The notes: generated by a model not told the origin, from the sequence alone. Positions 43,874 to 52,682 are shown, counted from the stretch's first letter. The stretch: DNA of 64,000 bases from JALZEG01 sp046263255 (GCA_046263255.1 JBHELD010000015.1:14118-78117); one strand, 5' to 3'. Translations and numbers: made by a program.

Positions 43874-44815
43874 TCAGCCGGCCTTCTGGATCGCCTTCAC
43901 GAGCTCGGTCTTCCCCATCTTCGAGCGGCCCGCGATGTCGAGCTCCTTCGCCCGCTCGAGCAGCTCCTGCTTCGACAGACCCGACAGATCGTCGTCGTCG
44001 TCCGCCGCGGCCCGCGGGCGCCGCGGTTTCTCCCCCCGACGCGCCGACTCCACCGACGCACGCAGCGCCTCCATCAAGTCGACCACCTCGCCGGCCGGCT
44101 CGGGCTCGGGCGGGACCACGATCTCCTCGCCCTTGATCTTCTTGTCGATGAGCTTCTTCACGGCCTTGTGGTACTCGTCCTTGAACCGCGCGGGATCGAA
44201 GTCCGACGAGAGGTGCTGGATGAGCTGGCGCGCCATCTTGCGCTCACGGTCGTCGATGCGCGGGCGCTTGCGCAGCTGCTCGAACTTCGCGTCGCGCACC
44301 TCTTCGGGCCAGTGCATCGTCTGCAGCACCAGCATCCCGTCCTTGACGCGCATCGCAGCGAGGTGCTCGCGCTCGCGGATCGCGACCTTGCAGACGCCGG
44401 CGAGGTGCTCGTCCTCGAGGGCGTCGACGATCAGGCGATAGGCCTTCAACGCCTGCTCCTCGGGGACCATGTAATAGGTCCTGTCGTAGAAGATCGGGTC
44501 GATCTGCTCGTTCGGAGCGAACGTCACGACGTCGATCGTTCGGAGCGTCTCGAGCTCGAGCGCCTCGAGCTCCTCGTCGGAGATCGTGACCCACGTTCCC
44601 TTCGAGTACTCGTAGCCCTTGACTATCTCGTCCCAGTCGACGTCCTTGTGGCCCTTGTCGCACTTGCGCTCGTAGTGGATGCGCGCTCCGTCCTTTTCAT
44701 GGAGCAGGTGGAAGTCGAGCTTCTCCTCCTGGCGTCCGATCGCGGAGTAGAGGCCGACCGGGATCGTGATCAGCCCGAACGTGACGGAGCCCTTCCAGAT
44801 CGCCCGCGGAGCCAT
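43874..44815 (-). CDS. ku: Non-homologous end joining protein Ku with SAP-like C-terminal domain
   Basis: Bacterial Ku forms a ring on DNA ends and recruits LigD. The 313-residue product has the Ku core: MAPRAIWKGSVTFGLITIPV, FHLLHEKDGARIHYERKC, GYEYSKGTWVTISDEELEAL, MHWPEEVRDAKF and the bridge region FKDEYHKAVKKLIDKKIKGE. After an acidic linker (AAADDDDDLSG) there is a SAP-like helix-extension-helix (LSKQELLERAKELDIAGRSK) that may add DNA binding. ATG 44815 is used. A second ku gene lies at 54542. No ligD is present in the window. Confidence 0.95.
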   Translation of the reverse strand: MAPRAIWKGSVTFGLITIPVGLYSAIGRQEEKLDFHLLHEKDGARIHYERKCDKGHKDVDWDEIVKGYEYSKGTWVTISDEELEALELETLRTIDVVTFAPNEQIDPIFYDRTYYMVPEEQALKAYRLIVDALEDEHLAGVCKVAIREREHLAAMRVKDGMLVLQTMHWPEEVRDAKFEQLRKRPRIDDRERKMARQLIQHLSSDFDPARFKDEYHKAVKKLIDKKIKGEEIVVPPEPEPAGEVVDLMEALRASVESARRGEKPRRPRAAADDDDDLSGLSKQELLERAKELDIAGRSKMGKTELVKAIQKAG

Positions 44816-44939
44816 GCCGTCTCCGTACCCGGCCCCCCAGCGCGAAAAACGCCGTCACGCACCGGTAATCCGGGAACCCCGCAACGCCGCTGGATAGCCT
44901 CGTCTCCACGGCATCCGAACGCGGCTCTAGGAGGTTCCC

Positions 44940-45593
44940 GTGGCTGGTGCGGTCTTGATGGCCGTCGTGATCCTCGTCCTGGCGGGAGTCACCGCGTACC
45001 TCGTCGGCACGCTCGTCCGCAGCATCCAGAACGAGAAGAAGACGAGCATGAAGCTGTGGAAGAACTTCGGCCTCAGCCTCGGGTTCTGCGTCTTGTTCTT
45101 CGTCAGCTGGGCCGCGCAGGGGGTCGCGGAGTGGCAGAGCTTCACTGACGAGCAGAGGACGCACGGCGAGACGCCCGAGGTCGGGGACTTCGTCGCGCAG
45201 TTCTCGCGCGCCACGCTCGAGAACTGGCAGTCGGAGTTCCTCCAGCTGTTCTCGTTCACCGTCATGGCGGCGGTCCTCATCCACAAGGGCAGCGCCGAGT
45301 CGCGCGACTCCGACGACGGGATCCAGGCATCCCTGAAGAGGATCGAGGACAAGCTCGGGACGGAGCCGACGATGCGCGACGAGCCGTTACGAGAGGGTAG
45401 GGACCTCCACGTGGTCCCGGACGGCTTCGAGGGTTGGGCGCTGAAGGACGAGGGCTCGACGGAGCCCGAGGGCTACTACGACAAGCAGGAGGAAGCCATC
45501 AGCGCGGGGCGCGAGCTCGCTCGCAAGAACGGCGTCAAGCTGTACGTGCACGGCGAGGACGGCCTCGTGCGCACGCAGACAGGGTCGAGCTGA
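44940..45593 (+). CDS. DUF6766 membrane protein fused to a DUF2188-like domain
   Basis: The 217-residue product begins with a hydrophobic helix (AGAVLMAVVILVLAGVTAYL), then LWKNFGLSLGFCVLFFVSWA, WQSFTDEQRTHGETPEVGD and FLQLFSFTVMAAVLIHKGSA, which match the DUF6766 membrane family. The C-terminal ~60 residues (HVVPDGFEGWALKDEGSTEP, then DKQEEAISAGRELARKNGVK) match DUF2188, a small domain common in actinobacteria. GTG 44940 follows CTAGGAGGTTCCC. Fusing the two is unusual. The role is unknown; a stress-associated membrane protein is a guess. It is divergent from ku. Confidence 0.75.
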   Translation: MAGAVLMAVVILVLAGVTAYLVGTLVRSIQNEKKTSMKLWKNFGLSLGFCVLFFVSWAAQGVAEWQSFTDEQRTHGETPEVGDFVAQFSRATLENWQSEFLQLFSFTVMAAVLIHKGSAESRDSDDGIQASLKRIEDKLGTEPTMRDEPLREGRDLHVVPDGFEGWALKDEGSTEPEGYYDKQEEAISAGRELARKNGVKLYVHGEDGLVRTQTGSS

Positions 45594-45657
45594 GCGGGTC
45601 GTTCACCGCGCCCGGCGGCTTCGGTTCGGCCTCTCGCCCTGCTCGCCGGCCGGCAGG

Positions 45658-46656
45658 TCAGTACTTCGACGAGAACTTCTTCAGCTTCTCCATCCGGTGG
45701 AGCGCCTCGATCAGCCGGACCGTGCCGGAGCGGGACCGCATGACGATCGACTGGGTGATCGCGGAGCCGTCCCGGTAGCGGACGCCGTTCACGAGGTCGC
45801 CGTCGGTGACGCCGGTCGCGGCGAAGAAGACGTCCTCGCCCGAGACGAGGTCGTCGGTAGCGAGGACCTGGTCGAGGTCGTATCCCGCCTGCACCGCGGC
45901 GTCACGCTCCTGCTCGTTGCGCGGCCAGAGGCGTCCCTGGATCACGCCGCCGAGGCACTTGATGGCGGACGCGGCGATCACGCCCTCGGGCGTCCCGCCG
46001 GTCCCCATCAGCAGGTCGACGCCGGTGCCGGGCCGCGCCGCCGAGATAGCGCCGGCGACGTCGCCGTCGGTGATGAACTTGATCCGCGCGCCGGCCTCCC
46101 GCACCTCCTTGACGAGCTGCTCGTGGCGCGAGCGGTCGAGGATCGTGACGGTGACGTCCGATACGTCGGCCCGCTTCGCCTTGGCGACGCGCGCGATGTT
46201 CTCCGCGACCGGAGCCTCGAGGTCGACGACGGCGGCCGCCTCCTCGCCCGCGGCGATCTTCTCCATGTACACGCACGGCCCGGGGTCGAACATCGTCCCG
46301 CGCTCCGCGAGCGCGACGACCGAGAGGGCTCCGTTCATCCCCTTCGAGGTGAGCGTGGTGCCGTCGATCGGGTCGACCGCGATGTCGACGACCGGAGGCT
46401 CGCCGTTGCCGATCCGCTCGCCGTTGTAGAGCATCGGCGCGTTGTCCTTCTCGCCCTCGCCGATCACTACGACGCCGTCCATCGGAACGGTGTCCATCAG
46501 CAGCCGCATCGCGTCGACCGCCGCCTGGTCGGCCGCCTCCTTGTCTCCGCGGCCCATCCAGCGCGCCGCGGAGAGAGCGGCCGCCTCGGTGACCCTCACG
46601 AGCTCGAGAGCCAGGTTCCTGTCGGGGGCCTCGCCACCGTTGGCGGCTTGAGCCAT
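45658..46656 (-). CDS. glpX: Fructose-1,6-bisphosphatase class II
   Basis: GlpX hydrolyses fructose 1,6-bisphosphate to fructose 6-phosphate in gluconeogenesis. The 332-residue product has the metal-binding VVIGEGEKDNAPMLYNGE and AVDPIDGTTLTSKGMNGAL motifs, and GTGGTPEGVIAASAIKCLGG with the substrate-binding region. ATG 46656 follows AGGAGGAGCGC. A TAGTCT -10-like hexamer on the minus strand lies at 46690-46695, giving a leader of about 28 bases. It is divergent from topoisomerase IB. Confidence 0.96.
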   Translation of the reverse strand: MAQAANGGEAPDRNLALELVRVTEAAALSAARWMGRGDKEAADQAAVDAMRLLMDTVPMDGVVVIGEGEKDNAPMLYNGERIGNGEPPVVDIAVDPIDGTTLTSKGMNGALSVVALAERGTMFDPGPCVYMEKIAAGEEAAAVVDLEAPVAENIARVAKAKRADVSDVTVTILDRSRHEQLVKEVREAGARIKFITDGDVAGAISAARPGTGVDLLMGTGGTPEGVIAASAIKCLGGVIQGRLWPRNEQERDAAVQAGYDLDQVLATDDLVSGEDVFFAATGVTDGDLVNGVRYRDGSAITQSIVMRSRSGTVRLIEALHRMEKLKKFSSKY

Positions 46657-46712
46657 GCGCTCCTCCTAGGAAGAATTGGTTGGGGTCCGAGACTAACGGG
46701 AAGCATCCGAGG

Positions 46713-47762
46713 GTGCCGCGACTGAGAAGAGTCGACTGCTCCGGCTCCGGATACGCGAGACGGCGCCGGGGCAAGGGATTCGAATACCTGGACGAGAACG
46801 GGCAGCGGATCCGCGATCCCGAGACGCTGTCGCGCATACGCAACCTGGTGATCCCGCCGGCATGGAGGGACGTGTGGATCTGCCCGCTGCCGAACGGCCA
46901 CATCCAGGCGATCGGCACGGACGCGGCCGGACGAAAGCAGTACCTGTACCACGAGGACTGGCGGCGTCGCAGGGACGCGGAGAAGTTCGAGCACATGCTC
47001 GACTTCGCCGCCGCGTTGCCTGCGATGCGCGACCGTTGCAGCGCCGACCTCGCGCTGAGGGGCTATCCGCGCGAGCGCGTGCTCGCCTGCGCGGTGAGGC
47101 TGCTCGACCGCGGTTTCTTCCGGATCGGGACCGAGGACTACGCGGAGCAGAACCAGACGTACGGCCTCGCGACGATGCAGAAGCGGCACGTCACGGTCGA
47201 GGACCGGACGATCACGTTCGACTACCCGGCGAAGAGCGGCAAGCAGCGGATCCAGTCGCTGGCCGACCCGGACGTGCTCGAGGTCGTCAAGGGGCTGAAG
47301 CGGCGGCGGTCGGGGGGCCCGGAGCTGCTCGCCTACAAGGAGAACGGAGCGTGGGTGGACGTGAGGTCCTCGGACATCAACGACTACGTCAAGGGCATAA
47401 CCGGCGGCGACTTCACGGCGAAGGACTTCCGGACGTGGAGCGCGACCGTCCTTGCCGCGGTCGCTCTGGCGGTGTCGGGCGAGGCCGCGAAGTCGCACAC
47501 GGCCCGCAAGCGCGCGCTGTCGCGGGCCGTCCAGGAGGTCGCCCACTACCTCGGCAACACCGCCGCGGTCTGCCGCGCGTCGTATATCGACCCGCGCGTG
47601 TTCGACCGCTACCGGTCGGGCTGGACGATCAGCGGCGCGCTGGAGCAGCTCGGAGAGGGCCGCGACTTCGGGGAGCCGGCGATGCAGGGGCCGATAGAGG
47701 CCGCGGTGCTGGACCTGCTGCGCGACGACAGGGAGTCGGCGGCGCTGGAGAAGATCGCCTAA
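46713..47762 (+). CDS. DNA topoisomerase IB
   Basis: The 349-residue enzyme relaxes supercoils through a 3'-phosphotyrosine intermediate. Active-site features include YGLATMQKRHVTVEDRTITF (Lys and Arg region), KDFRTWSATVLAAVALA with the catalytic Arg, and the nucleophile Tyr in CRASYIDPRVFDRY. The N-terminus has GFEYLDENGQRIRDPETLSR and VIPPAWRDVWICPLPNGHIQ, typical of bacterial poxvirus-like TopIB. GTG 46713 is preferred; a TTG at 46680 is an alternative. The enzyme is scattered in bacteria and probably supplementary to gyrase and TopA. Confidence 0.9.
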   Translation: MPRLRRVDCSGSGYARRRRGKGFEYLDENGQRIRDPETLSRIRNLVIPPAWRDVWICPLPNGHIQAIGTDAAGRKQYLYHEDWRRRRDAEKFEHMLDFAAALPAMRDRCSADLALRGYPRERVLACAVRLLDRGFFRIGTEDYAEQNQTYGLATMQKRHVTVEDRTITFDYPAKSGKQRIQSLADPDVLEVVKGLKRRRSGGPELLAYKENGAWVDVRSSDINDYVKGITGGDFTAKDFRTWSATVLAAVALAVSGEAAKSHTARKRALSRAVQEVAHYLGNTAAVCRASYIDPRVFDRYRSGWTISGALEQLGEGRDFGEPAMQGPIEAAVLDLLRDDRESAALEKIA

Positions 47763-47781
47763 CGCTCGACGCGACGCCCCG

Positions 47782-49227
47782 CTAGCAGGTCGGCAGCGGG
47801 TACAGGCAGCGCGTCTCGCGGACCTTGTCGGGCTTCGCCAGCATCTTGTCGCCCGCCGTCTGCTTCACGAAGATCGGGTTCGCCACCGGCTTCGGCCCCC
47901 CCGTGGGGCTCGGCAGCGTCGTGTCGCCCGAGACGATGAAGAGGTTTCCCTTGTGGTCGAAGTTGATCGTGAAGAAGTCGCCGAGCCGCCGGTCGCCGCC
48001 CTCGAAGCTGGGGTTCGCGTTGCACGCGGTCCCGCTCAGGCAGATCTTGCCCTTGTGGATCGGGCGCCCGGTCGCGTCGGCGACCTCGAACTGCGGCGGG
48101 ACGAACCGCGTCGACCCGTCGGAGCACTTCACGTACGACCCGTGCCCGTTCATCGTGTAGGCGACGAACGCCCGGAACTGGTCGGGCTTGCCGGCGAGCG
48201 TCTGGTACCACGTGATCGCCACGCGACCGTCGTCACCGGCGATGATCCACGGCCACAGCGCGTCACCCTTCGGGGTCGGGATCTCGATCGGGCGCGGCGC
48301 CCACTCCTTCGTCTGACGGTTGAAGTAGTTGAACGTCACGGAGCCGTTCGGCGTCGTGTCGTTCGACCCCGAGTAGCCGCCGGCGTTCGCCGCGTACACC
48401 CATCCCTTGCGGTCCGCGGCGACGGCGCCGAAGAACTGCGTCGACTCGCCGAGCGCCGCGGGATAGCTCTTCCAGGTCTGGCCGTCGTCGTTCGAGATCG
48501 AGACGCCGCCCTCGTCCAGGGGGCCGAGCAGGCCCGTCTTCGGGTTGAGGGGGTCCGAGATCATCTTGCTGTCGGGGCCGACCTCACCCGCCTGTCCGAC
48601 GAGCAAGAACGTGAGGCCGCCGTCGGTCGACCTCCACAGGGACTTCGGCAGGTTCACGTAGAGGAAGACCTCGTCCTCTTCCTGACCGGTCACCCACGGC
48701 CGGTCACCCGAGGCGGCGACGGGGTTGGCCGTCGGCCACGACTGGCCGTCGTCGGGGCTGGCGAAGACCGAGACGTTCGCGAGGTCGATCTCGACGTTGT
48801 AGATCTTGCCGCCGGCGTCCATCGTGAGGTCGGGGTCGGAGAAGCCGGTCGAGGTCGGGCTGTGCGGGCCGGCCGGGGCGCCTGCGAGGCCGACGTAGGT
48901 CCACGTCTTCCCCCCGTCGGTCGAGCGCCAGTTCAGCGTCTGGTTGTAGTAGCTGCCGGCGAAGTCCCCGGCGCCCGGAAGGGCCTGCGGGTCCTTGTAG
49001 ATGTGGGTCGTGCCCGCGTGCGCCGAGACGATGATCGAGCCGTCCTCTGCGACGATGCTGACGGGCTCGCCCCCTGCGCGGGCCTTGTCGATGAAGGTCG
49101 GCTTGCCGAACTTCAGCGGCGCCGGCTTCATCGACGGGCACCCGACCGGGGCCGAGACGGCGGACACCCCGAGCGGAAGCAGGCTTGCCAGCAGGGCGGG
49201 GATCAGCAGCAGCTTGGTTCGGCGCAT
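47782..49227 (-). CDS. Secreted BNR-repeat (sialidase-like) protein
   Basis: The 481-residue product has a signal peptide (LLLIPALLASLLPLGVSAVS). It contains sialidase-type Asp-box repeats S-x-D-x-G-x-x-W: RSTDGGKTWTYVG, SPDDGQSWPTANP, RSTDGGLTFLLVG and SNDDGQTWKSYPA. A six-bladed propeller is likely. No catalytic Arg triad of true sialidases is evident, so enzymatic activity is doubtful. Three pairs of Cys (for example CLSGTACNANP and the end CLYPLPTC) suggest extracellular disulfides. ATG 49227 is used; GTG 49230 is adjacent. It converges with topoisomerase IB. Confidence 0.82.
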   Translation of the reverse strand: MRRTKLLLIPALLASLLPLGVSAVSAPVGCPSMKPAPLKFGKPTFIDKARAGGEPVSIVAEDGSIIVSAHAGTTHIYKDPQALPGAGDFAGSYYNQTLNWRSTDGGKTWTYVGLAGAPAGPHSPTSTGFSDPDLTMDAGGKIYNVEIDLANVSVFASPDDGQSWPTANPVAASGDRPWVTGQEEDEVFLYVNLPKSLWRSTDGGLTFLLVGQAGEVGPDSKMISDPLNPKTGLLGPLDEGGVSISNDDGQTWKSYPAALGESTQFFGAVAADRKGWVYAANAGGYSGSNDTTPNGSVTFNYFNRQTKEWAPRPIEIPTPKGDALWPWIIAGDDGRVAITWYQTLAGKPDQFRAFVAYTMNGHGSYVKCSDGSTRFVPPQFEVADATGRPIHKGKICLSGTACNANPSFEGGDRRLGDFFTINFDHKGNLFIVSGDTTLPSPTGGPKPVANPIFVKQTAGDKMLAKPDKVRETRCLYPLPTC

Positions 49228-49374
49228 CACGCGGGCTCCCGGTCTAGGAATGGTCGTACGGGGAGATTCGTCCCCCTGGGCCCGTTTCCTCCCGCCGGGT
49301 CTCCCCCGCGAGGGGAGCGCACGCCCCCCGGCCCGGGGGTTCAGAGAGACCGCCCGGCCGTCCGATAGGAGAGG

Positions 49375-50400
49375 GTGAACAAGACGCTTCGGGCGCTGGT
49401 CGCCCTGCTTGCCCTGCTCGGATCGCTGTCGGGCTCCCCTGCCCGCGCGGCGCTGAAGCGAGCCCCCGAGTGGGTCGTTCCGGCCGCCCGATACCTCGTC
49501 TCGCAGGGGGCCATCGAGGCGGCGGACTTCCGGCCGAACCAGCCGATGCCGCGCCGTGCCTTCAAGACGGTCATGGCTCGCACGTTCGGCGGCGGCTTCG
49601 TCCGGACCAAGGGATACGTCACCGCGGCGGAGGTGTCGGCCGCTCTCGTCCGCGCGCTCGGGAAGTCGCCGATCGCGTCGCGCCTGCGCGCCGCCTCGTC
49701 GCCCGACGGGTGGAAGCCCCGGGTCGACCGTTGGTTCGGCTCGGAGATCGTCTCGCGGGAGATGGGGCTGCGGCGTGACCGCGCCGCGACCGAGGAGGCC
49801 CGGGAGGCCTCGGCGGGCGAGCCGATGAGCCAGGCCGACGTCGTCTACGCGGTGTGGAAGGCGAAGACGTCGCCGTCGACGTGGAACGCGGACGCGCTGG
49901 GCGGGTTCGCCCTCGCGAGCTACGGCCCCGTTCGGCGCGACGTGGTCGAGTTCGCGCTGTCGCTCGTCGGCACCCCCTACGTATGGGGGGGCGAGTGGGT
50001 GAAGAAGACGCCGGCCGGCTACCCGTACGGGGCTCAAGCGCACGGCGGCGTCGACTGCTCAGGGTTCGTCTGGTACGTGCTGCGCGAGAAAGCGACGGGA
50101 TGGGCGCCGAGCCGCCCCTACCGCGGCTGGCGCTTCCCCGAGCGCTCGTCGTCCGACATGGCCGGGGCGACGAAGGACCGGCTCGGCTACAAGCGGCTCC
50201 TGCCCGGAGACGTCGTCTTCTTCGCCCCCGGCGGCCGCAAGGCCCGGGCGTCCGCCGTCTACCACGCCGGGCTCTACCTCGGCCGCGGTTGGATGATCCA
50301 CTCGTCCGGGTCGCGGGCCGGCGTCAGCCTCGCGTCGATCGCACCGGGCTCGTACTGGCACGACCAGATCGCGTGGGGGCGCCGGATCATCCGGACCTGA
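49375..50400 (+). CDS. Secreted NlpC/P60 family cell-wall hydrolase
   Basis: The 341-residue product has a signal peptide (LVALLALLGSLSGSPARAAL) and an S-layer-homology-like N-terminal half (PEWVVPAARYLVSQGAIEAA, FRPNQPMPRRAFKTVMARTF). A C-terminal NlpC/P60 domain follows. The catalytic Cys is in HGGVDCSGFVWYVL, the His in AVYHAGLYLGRGW and the third residue in MIHSSGSRAGV. Such enzymes cleave D-gamma-glutamyl-diaminopimelate peptide bonds in peptidoglycan. The GTG at 49375 sits close after GGAGAGG. It is divergent from the BNR protein and convergent with the L,D-transpeptidase gene. Confidence 0.9.
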   Translation: MNKTLRALVALLALLGSLSGSPARAALKRAPEWVVPAARYLVSQGAIEAADFRPNQPMPRRAFKTVMARTFGGGFVRTKGYVTAAEVSAALVRALGKSPIASRLRAASSPDGWKPRVDRWFGSEIVSREMGLRRDRAATEEAREASAGEPMSQADVVYAVWKAKTSPSTWNADALGGFALASYGPVRRDVVEFALSLVGTPYVWGGEWVKKTPAGYPYGAQAHGGVDCSGFVWYVLREKATGWAPSRPYRGWRFPERSSSDMAGATKDRLGYKRLLPGDVVFFAPGGRKARASAVYHAGLYLGRGWMIHSSGSRAGVSLASIAPGSYWHDQIAWGRRIIRT

Positions 50401-50420
50401 CGGGAACTCCCAGCTCGTCG

Positions 50421-50445
50421 TTTTCTCCCGCGGCCCGGGAGAAAA
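50421..50445. terminator. Perfect hairpin between convergent cell-wall genes
   Basis: TTTTCTCCCG, loop CGGCC, CGGGAGAAAA is a perfect 10-base stem centred between the NlpC/P60 stop (50400) and the L,D-transpeptidase stop (50461). Each strand has a T run before and an A run after the stem, so it is not a classic intrinsic terminator; a bidirectional stop or RNA-stabilising hairpin is likely. Confidence 0.55.
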
Positions 50446-50460
50446 ACACGTGTCGGCGGA

Positions 50461-51780
50461 TCAGTCGTGGACGAAGACGGCCTTGCCGATCGGCGTGCGG
50501 CGGAAGAAGGCCTTGCGCACGTACATCGGGATCCGCACGCAGCCGTGGCTCGCCGGATAGACCGGGACCGACTCGCTCCCGTGGATCGCGTAGCCACCGA
50601 CGAAGTAGCTCGGGTCGTACAGCTTCCCCAGACGGCTGACGCGGACGCCTTCGATCTTCCTTTCGATGCGGAAGCTCCCGCGCGGCGTGTGCGCCTTGTA
50701 CGTCTGCCCGTCGACCGTGTAGTGCTCCTCGTTCCCGCTCGAGATCGGGAGCGTATGCGACACGCGCCCGTCCTTCACCTCGAACAGGACCTGGCGCGAG
50801 ATGTCGATAGAGACGAAGCGGTCCGGCTTGCCCTTCGACGGCACCACCGGACGGCGTGACAGCGCGATCTGCGTCATCTGCTGAGGCGTCACCACGCCGT
50901 CGCGGGTAAGTCCTTTGACCTTCTCGAAGGCGTACACCGCCTGCTGCGTCGCGTAGCCGAAGGACGCGTCCCGCCGGCCGGCGGGGTACGAGATCTCGTT
51001 CAGCGTCTTCTGCAGGTAGGAGACCTCCGGCCCCGAGTCCCCCGCCTTCAGCGTGACGTCCCACCGCACCGCGTGGGTCCTCGCCAGGGCGTCGATCTGG
51101 CGGAGGTTCCAGTTGCGCTTGCGCAGCCGGTCGATGATCTTCGGGAGCGCCCGGCGATGGCTCTTGCGCCACACGTCGAGGGAGACGATCGACCCCGGCT
51201 GGACGCGCCGGACGACCTTGTAGGCGATCCTCTTCGCGAGGCCCCCCTTGGGGTGCTGGGTCCATCTCACCGACCGGTAGCCCATCGCGCCGGCGACCCG
51301 CAGCACGCGGAGGTCGCGCGCTCCCTTCGGGGGCCTGAGGAACGGCGCGCCGCCGGCGCCGACCGCCCGCAGCGCGTCTTCTCCTCGCGAGATCGAGCTC
51401 CGCAGCCCCGCGTCGCCGAGCGACGTGAAGCGCGCCTTGCCGTACCCGCGGTTGCCCAGCAGGTGGCCGGCGCGCTCGACGAGGCGGGCTCGCGTCGGGT
51501 GATGGTCGATCCACGCGCCGGGCAGGAAGAAGCTCAGGTTCGCCTTCTTACGCTCCAGCATCAGGAGCAGCTCGTCCATCACCCTGTTCCGGGCGGTCCC
51601 GTCGAGCGTGATGATCACGGACCGCGTCTGGGGCCCGACCGCCCACTCGCTCGGCGGCAGCGCCGCCGCGGCGGGCGTCGCCGGCCCCAGCGAGACGAGG
51701 CCGACGCCGATCTGCGCCGCCGTCAGCGACAGCGCGAGCTTTCTGCTTCTGCTTCTGCTTCTCATGCTGAGCACCGCCAT
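50461..51780 (-). CDS. L,D-transpeptidase (YkuD) fused to PG-binding and degenerate NodB-like domains
   Basis: The 439-residue exported protein has three modules. Residues 40-215 resemble a polysaccharide deacetylase (SVIITLDGTARNRVMDELLL, GNRGYGKARF, PFLRPPKGARDLRVLRV), but the metal Asp-Asp and His pair are lost. Residues about 230-310 are a peptidoglycan-binding domain (LKAGDSGPEVSYLQKTLNEI, FGYATQQAVYAFEKVKGL). Residues 320-439 are YkuD with IHGSESVPVYPASHGCVRIP, containing the catalytic His and Cys. The signal peptide follows an (AGAAGC)n-derived RSRSRSRK stretch. It likely forms 3-3 cross-links in the wall while the NodB-like part may only bind glycan. Confidence 0.85.
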   Translation of the reverse strand: MAVLSMRSRSRSRKLALSLTAAQIGVGLVSLGPATPAAAALPPSEWAVGPQTRSVIITLDGTARNRVMDELLLMLERKKANLSFFLPGAWIDHHPTRARLVERAGHLLGNRGYGKARFTSLGDAGLRSSISRGEDALRAVGAGGAPFLRPPKGARDLRVLRVAGAMGYRSVRWTQHPKGGLAKRIAYKVVRRVQPGSIVSLDVWRKSHRRALPKIIDRLRKRNWNLRQIDALARTHAVRWDVTLKAGDSGPEVSYLQKTLNEISYPAGRRDASFGYATQQAVYAFEKVKGLTRDGVVTPQQMTQIALSRRPVVPSKGKPDRFVSIDISRQVLFEVKDGRVSHTLPISSGNEEHYTVDGQTYKAHTPRGSFRIERKIEGVRVSRLGKLYDPSYFVGGYAIHGSESVPVYPASHGCVRIPMYVRKAFFRRTPIGKAVFVHD

Positions 51781-51978
51781 GGTCGTCCGGGCCGCGCGGG
51801 CGGCGGGCGTGACCGGCGGAGTCTACTTCGGGCTGGGAGCGGGCCGTCGCTCTCCAGTCATCGCTTGCACACCTTTCTCCGCGGGTGGAGGGAAACCCCC
51901 CTCGGCGCCGAACCCTCTGGGCAGAAACGAGCGGGTCGCGCCACGCGGGCGGGCCTCGACGAGGGAGGTAGACCAAGG

Positions 51979-52608
51979 ATGAAGTCGCACAAGACGATCA
52001 GGACGATGTCCGTGATCGCGTCGGCGGCGCTGATCGTCGGCGCTTTCACCGCCGGCCCTGCCGACGCCAAGAAGAAGAAGAAGCCGAAGCCGCCACCTCC
52101 CGCAGGTTGCCCGGCCTACACCCCCTCCGAGTGGGGCAAGGACCTCCCTGTGACGGTCGTGACCGACGCCCACACTGCAGAGGCACCGCTCGTCATCGAG
52201 CTGGACACCAAGATGGGCGTTGGGTCTTCGCACTCGAACACGCCCAACGACGTCAAGCCCGACAACCCCGTGAGCCACGTCTTCGTGAACGCACAGGTCG
52301 ACAGCGCCGCCACGACGACCGGTCTCTACGGCACGATCGAGTACAGCGAGCAGTGGGACTACGACCTCTTCTTCCGCGGCAACGACGGCGTCGCCGTCGC
52401 GTACTCCGCCGGGTTCGCGCCGGGCGTGCCGTTCCTCGACGGCACCGGCCACGGCGGCCGCACCGGGCTCGGCTCGGAGAACATAGAGGGCCTCACTACC
52501 GACGACTGCACGGGATACCTCGTCGACGTCGTCAGCGCGCTGACGGCCGGCGAGAAGATCACGATGAAGCTCTGGCTCGGCGAGGCGACTTACGTCCCGA
52601 GCGAGTAG
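51979..52608 (+). CDS. Secreted hypothetical protein with Lys/Pro-rich N-terminus
   Basis: The 209-residue product starts MKSHKTIRTMSVIASAALIV at ATG 51979, preceded by GAGGGAGGTAGACCAAGG. The signal peptide should end near AGPADA. The mature N-terminus is basic and proline-rich (KKKKKPKPPPPAGCPAYTP). The remainder looks beta-rich (GLYGTIEYSEQWDYDLFFRG, VAVAYSAGFAPGVPFLDGTG, LTTDDCTGYLVDVVSALTAG) with one Cys pair. I recognise no family. A strong terminator follows the stop by 22 bases, making it a single-gene unit. Confidence 0.7.
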   Translation: MKSHKTIRTMSVIASAALIVGAFTAGPADAKKKKKPKPPPPAGCPAYTPSEWGKDLPVTVVTDAHTAEAPLVIELDTKMGVGSSHSNTPNDVKPDNPVSHVFVNAQVDSAATTTGLYGTIEYSEQWDYDLFFRGNDGVAVAYSAGFAPGVPFLDGTGHGGRTGLGSENIEGLTTDDCTGYLVDVVSALTAGEKITMKLWLGEATYVPSE

Positions 52609-52630
52609 GAGCACGGCAACGGGCTGAAAG

Positions 52631-52660
52631 AGAGACCGGGCTTTTCGGCCCGGTCTCTTT
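52631..52660 (+). terminator. Intrinsic terminator
   Basis: AGAGACCGGGC, loop TTTTCG, GCCCGGTCTCT forms an 11-base perfect stem followed by TT, 22 bases after the stop at 52608. The flanking A and T residues make it usable by the convergent DUF3105 gene as well. Confidence 0.85.
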
Positions 52661-52682
52661 CGCGTCCGGACACCGTGCCCGC

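Noticed and set aside
43823..44441. C-terminal 200-residue extension of the RTX protein
   Set aside because: It is Ser/Arg-rich antisense translation of ku; a frameshift before the natural stop explains it.
46740..46790. tRNA-like T-loop sequence (GGATTCGAATACC)
   Set aside because: It lies inside the topoisomerase IB coding sequence with no acceptor stem or anticodon arm around it.
49228..49374. Possible c-di-AMP (ydaO-type) riboswitch between the BNR and NlpC/P60 genes, from GGGGGACGAATCTCCCC-like pieces
   Set aside because: The conserved GACAGCTAACC-like core is absent and the pairing is explained by G/C runs. The similar-looking stretch at 51840-51978 fails for the same reason. A covariance-model search would settle it.
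51743..51768. TTCTGC microsatellite at the L,D-transpeptidase start as a phase-variation tract
   Set aside because: Only about three hexamer copies, in frame, so slippage would merely change the Arg-Ser count.
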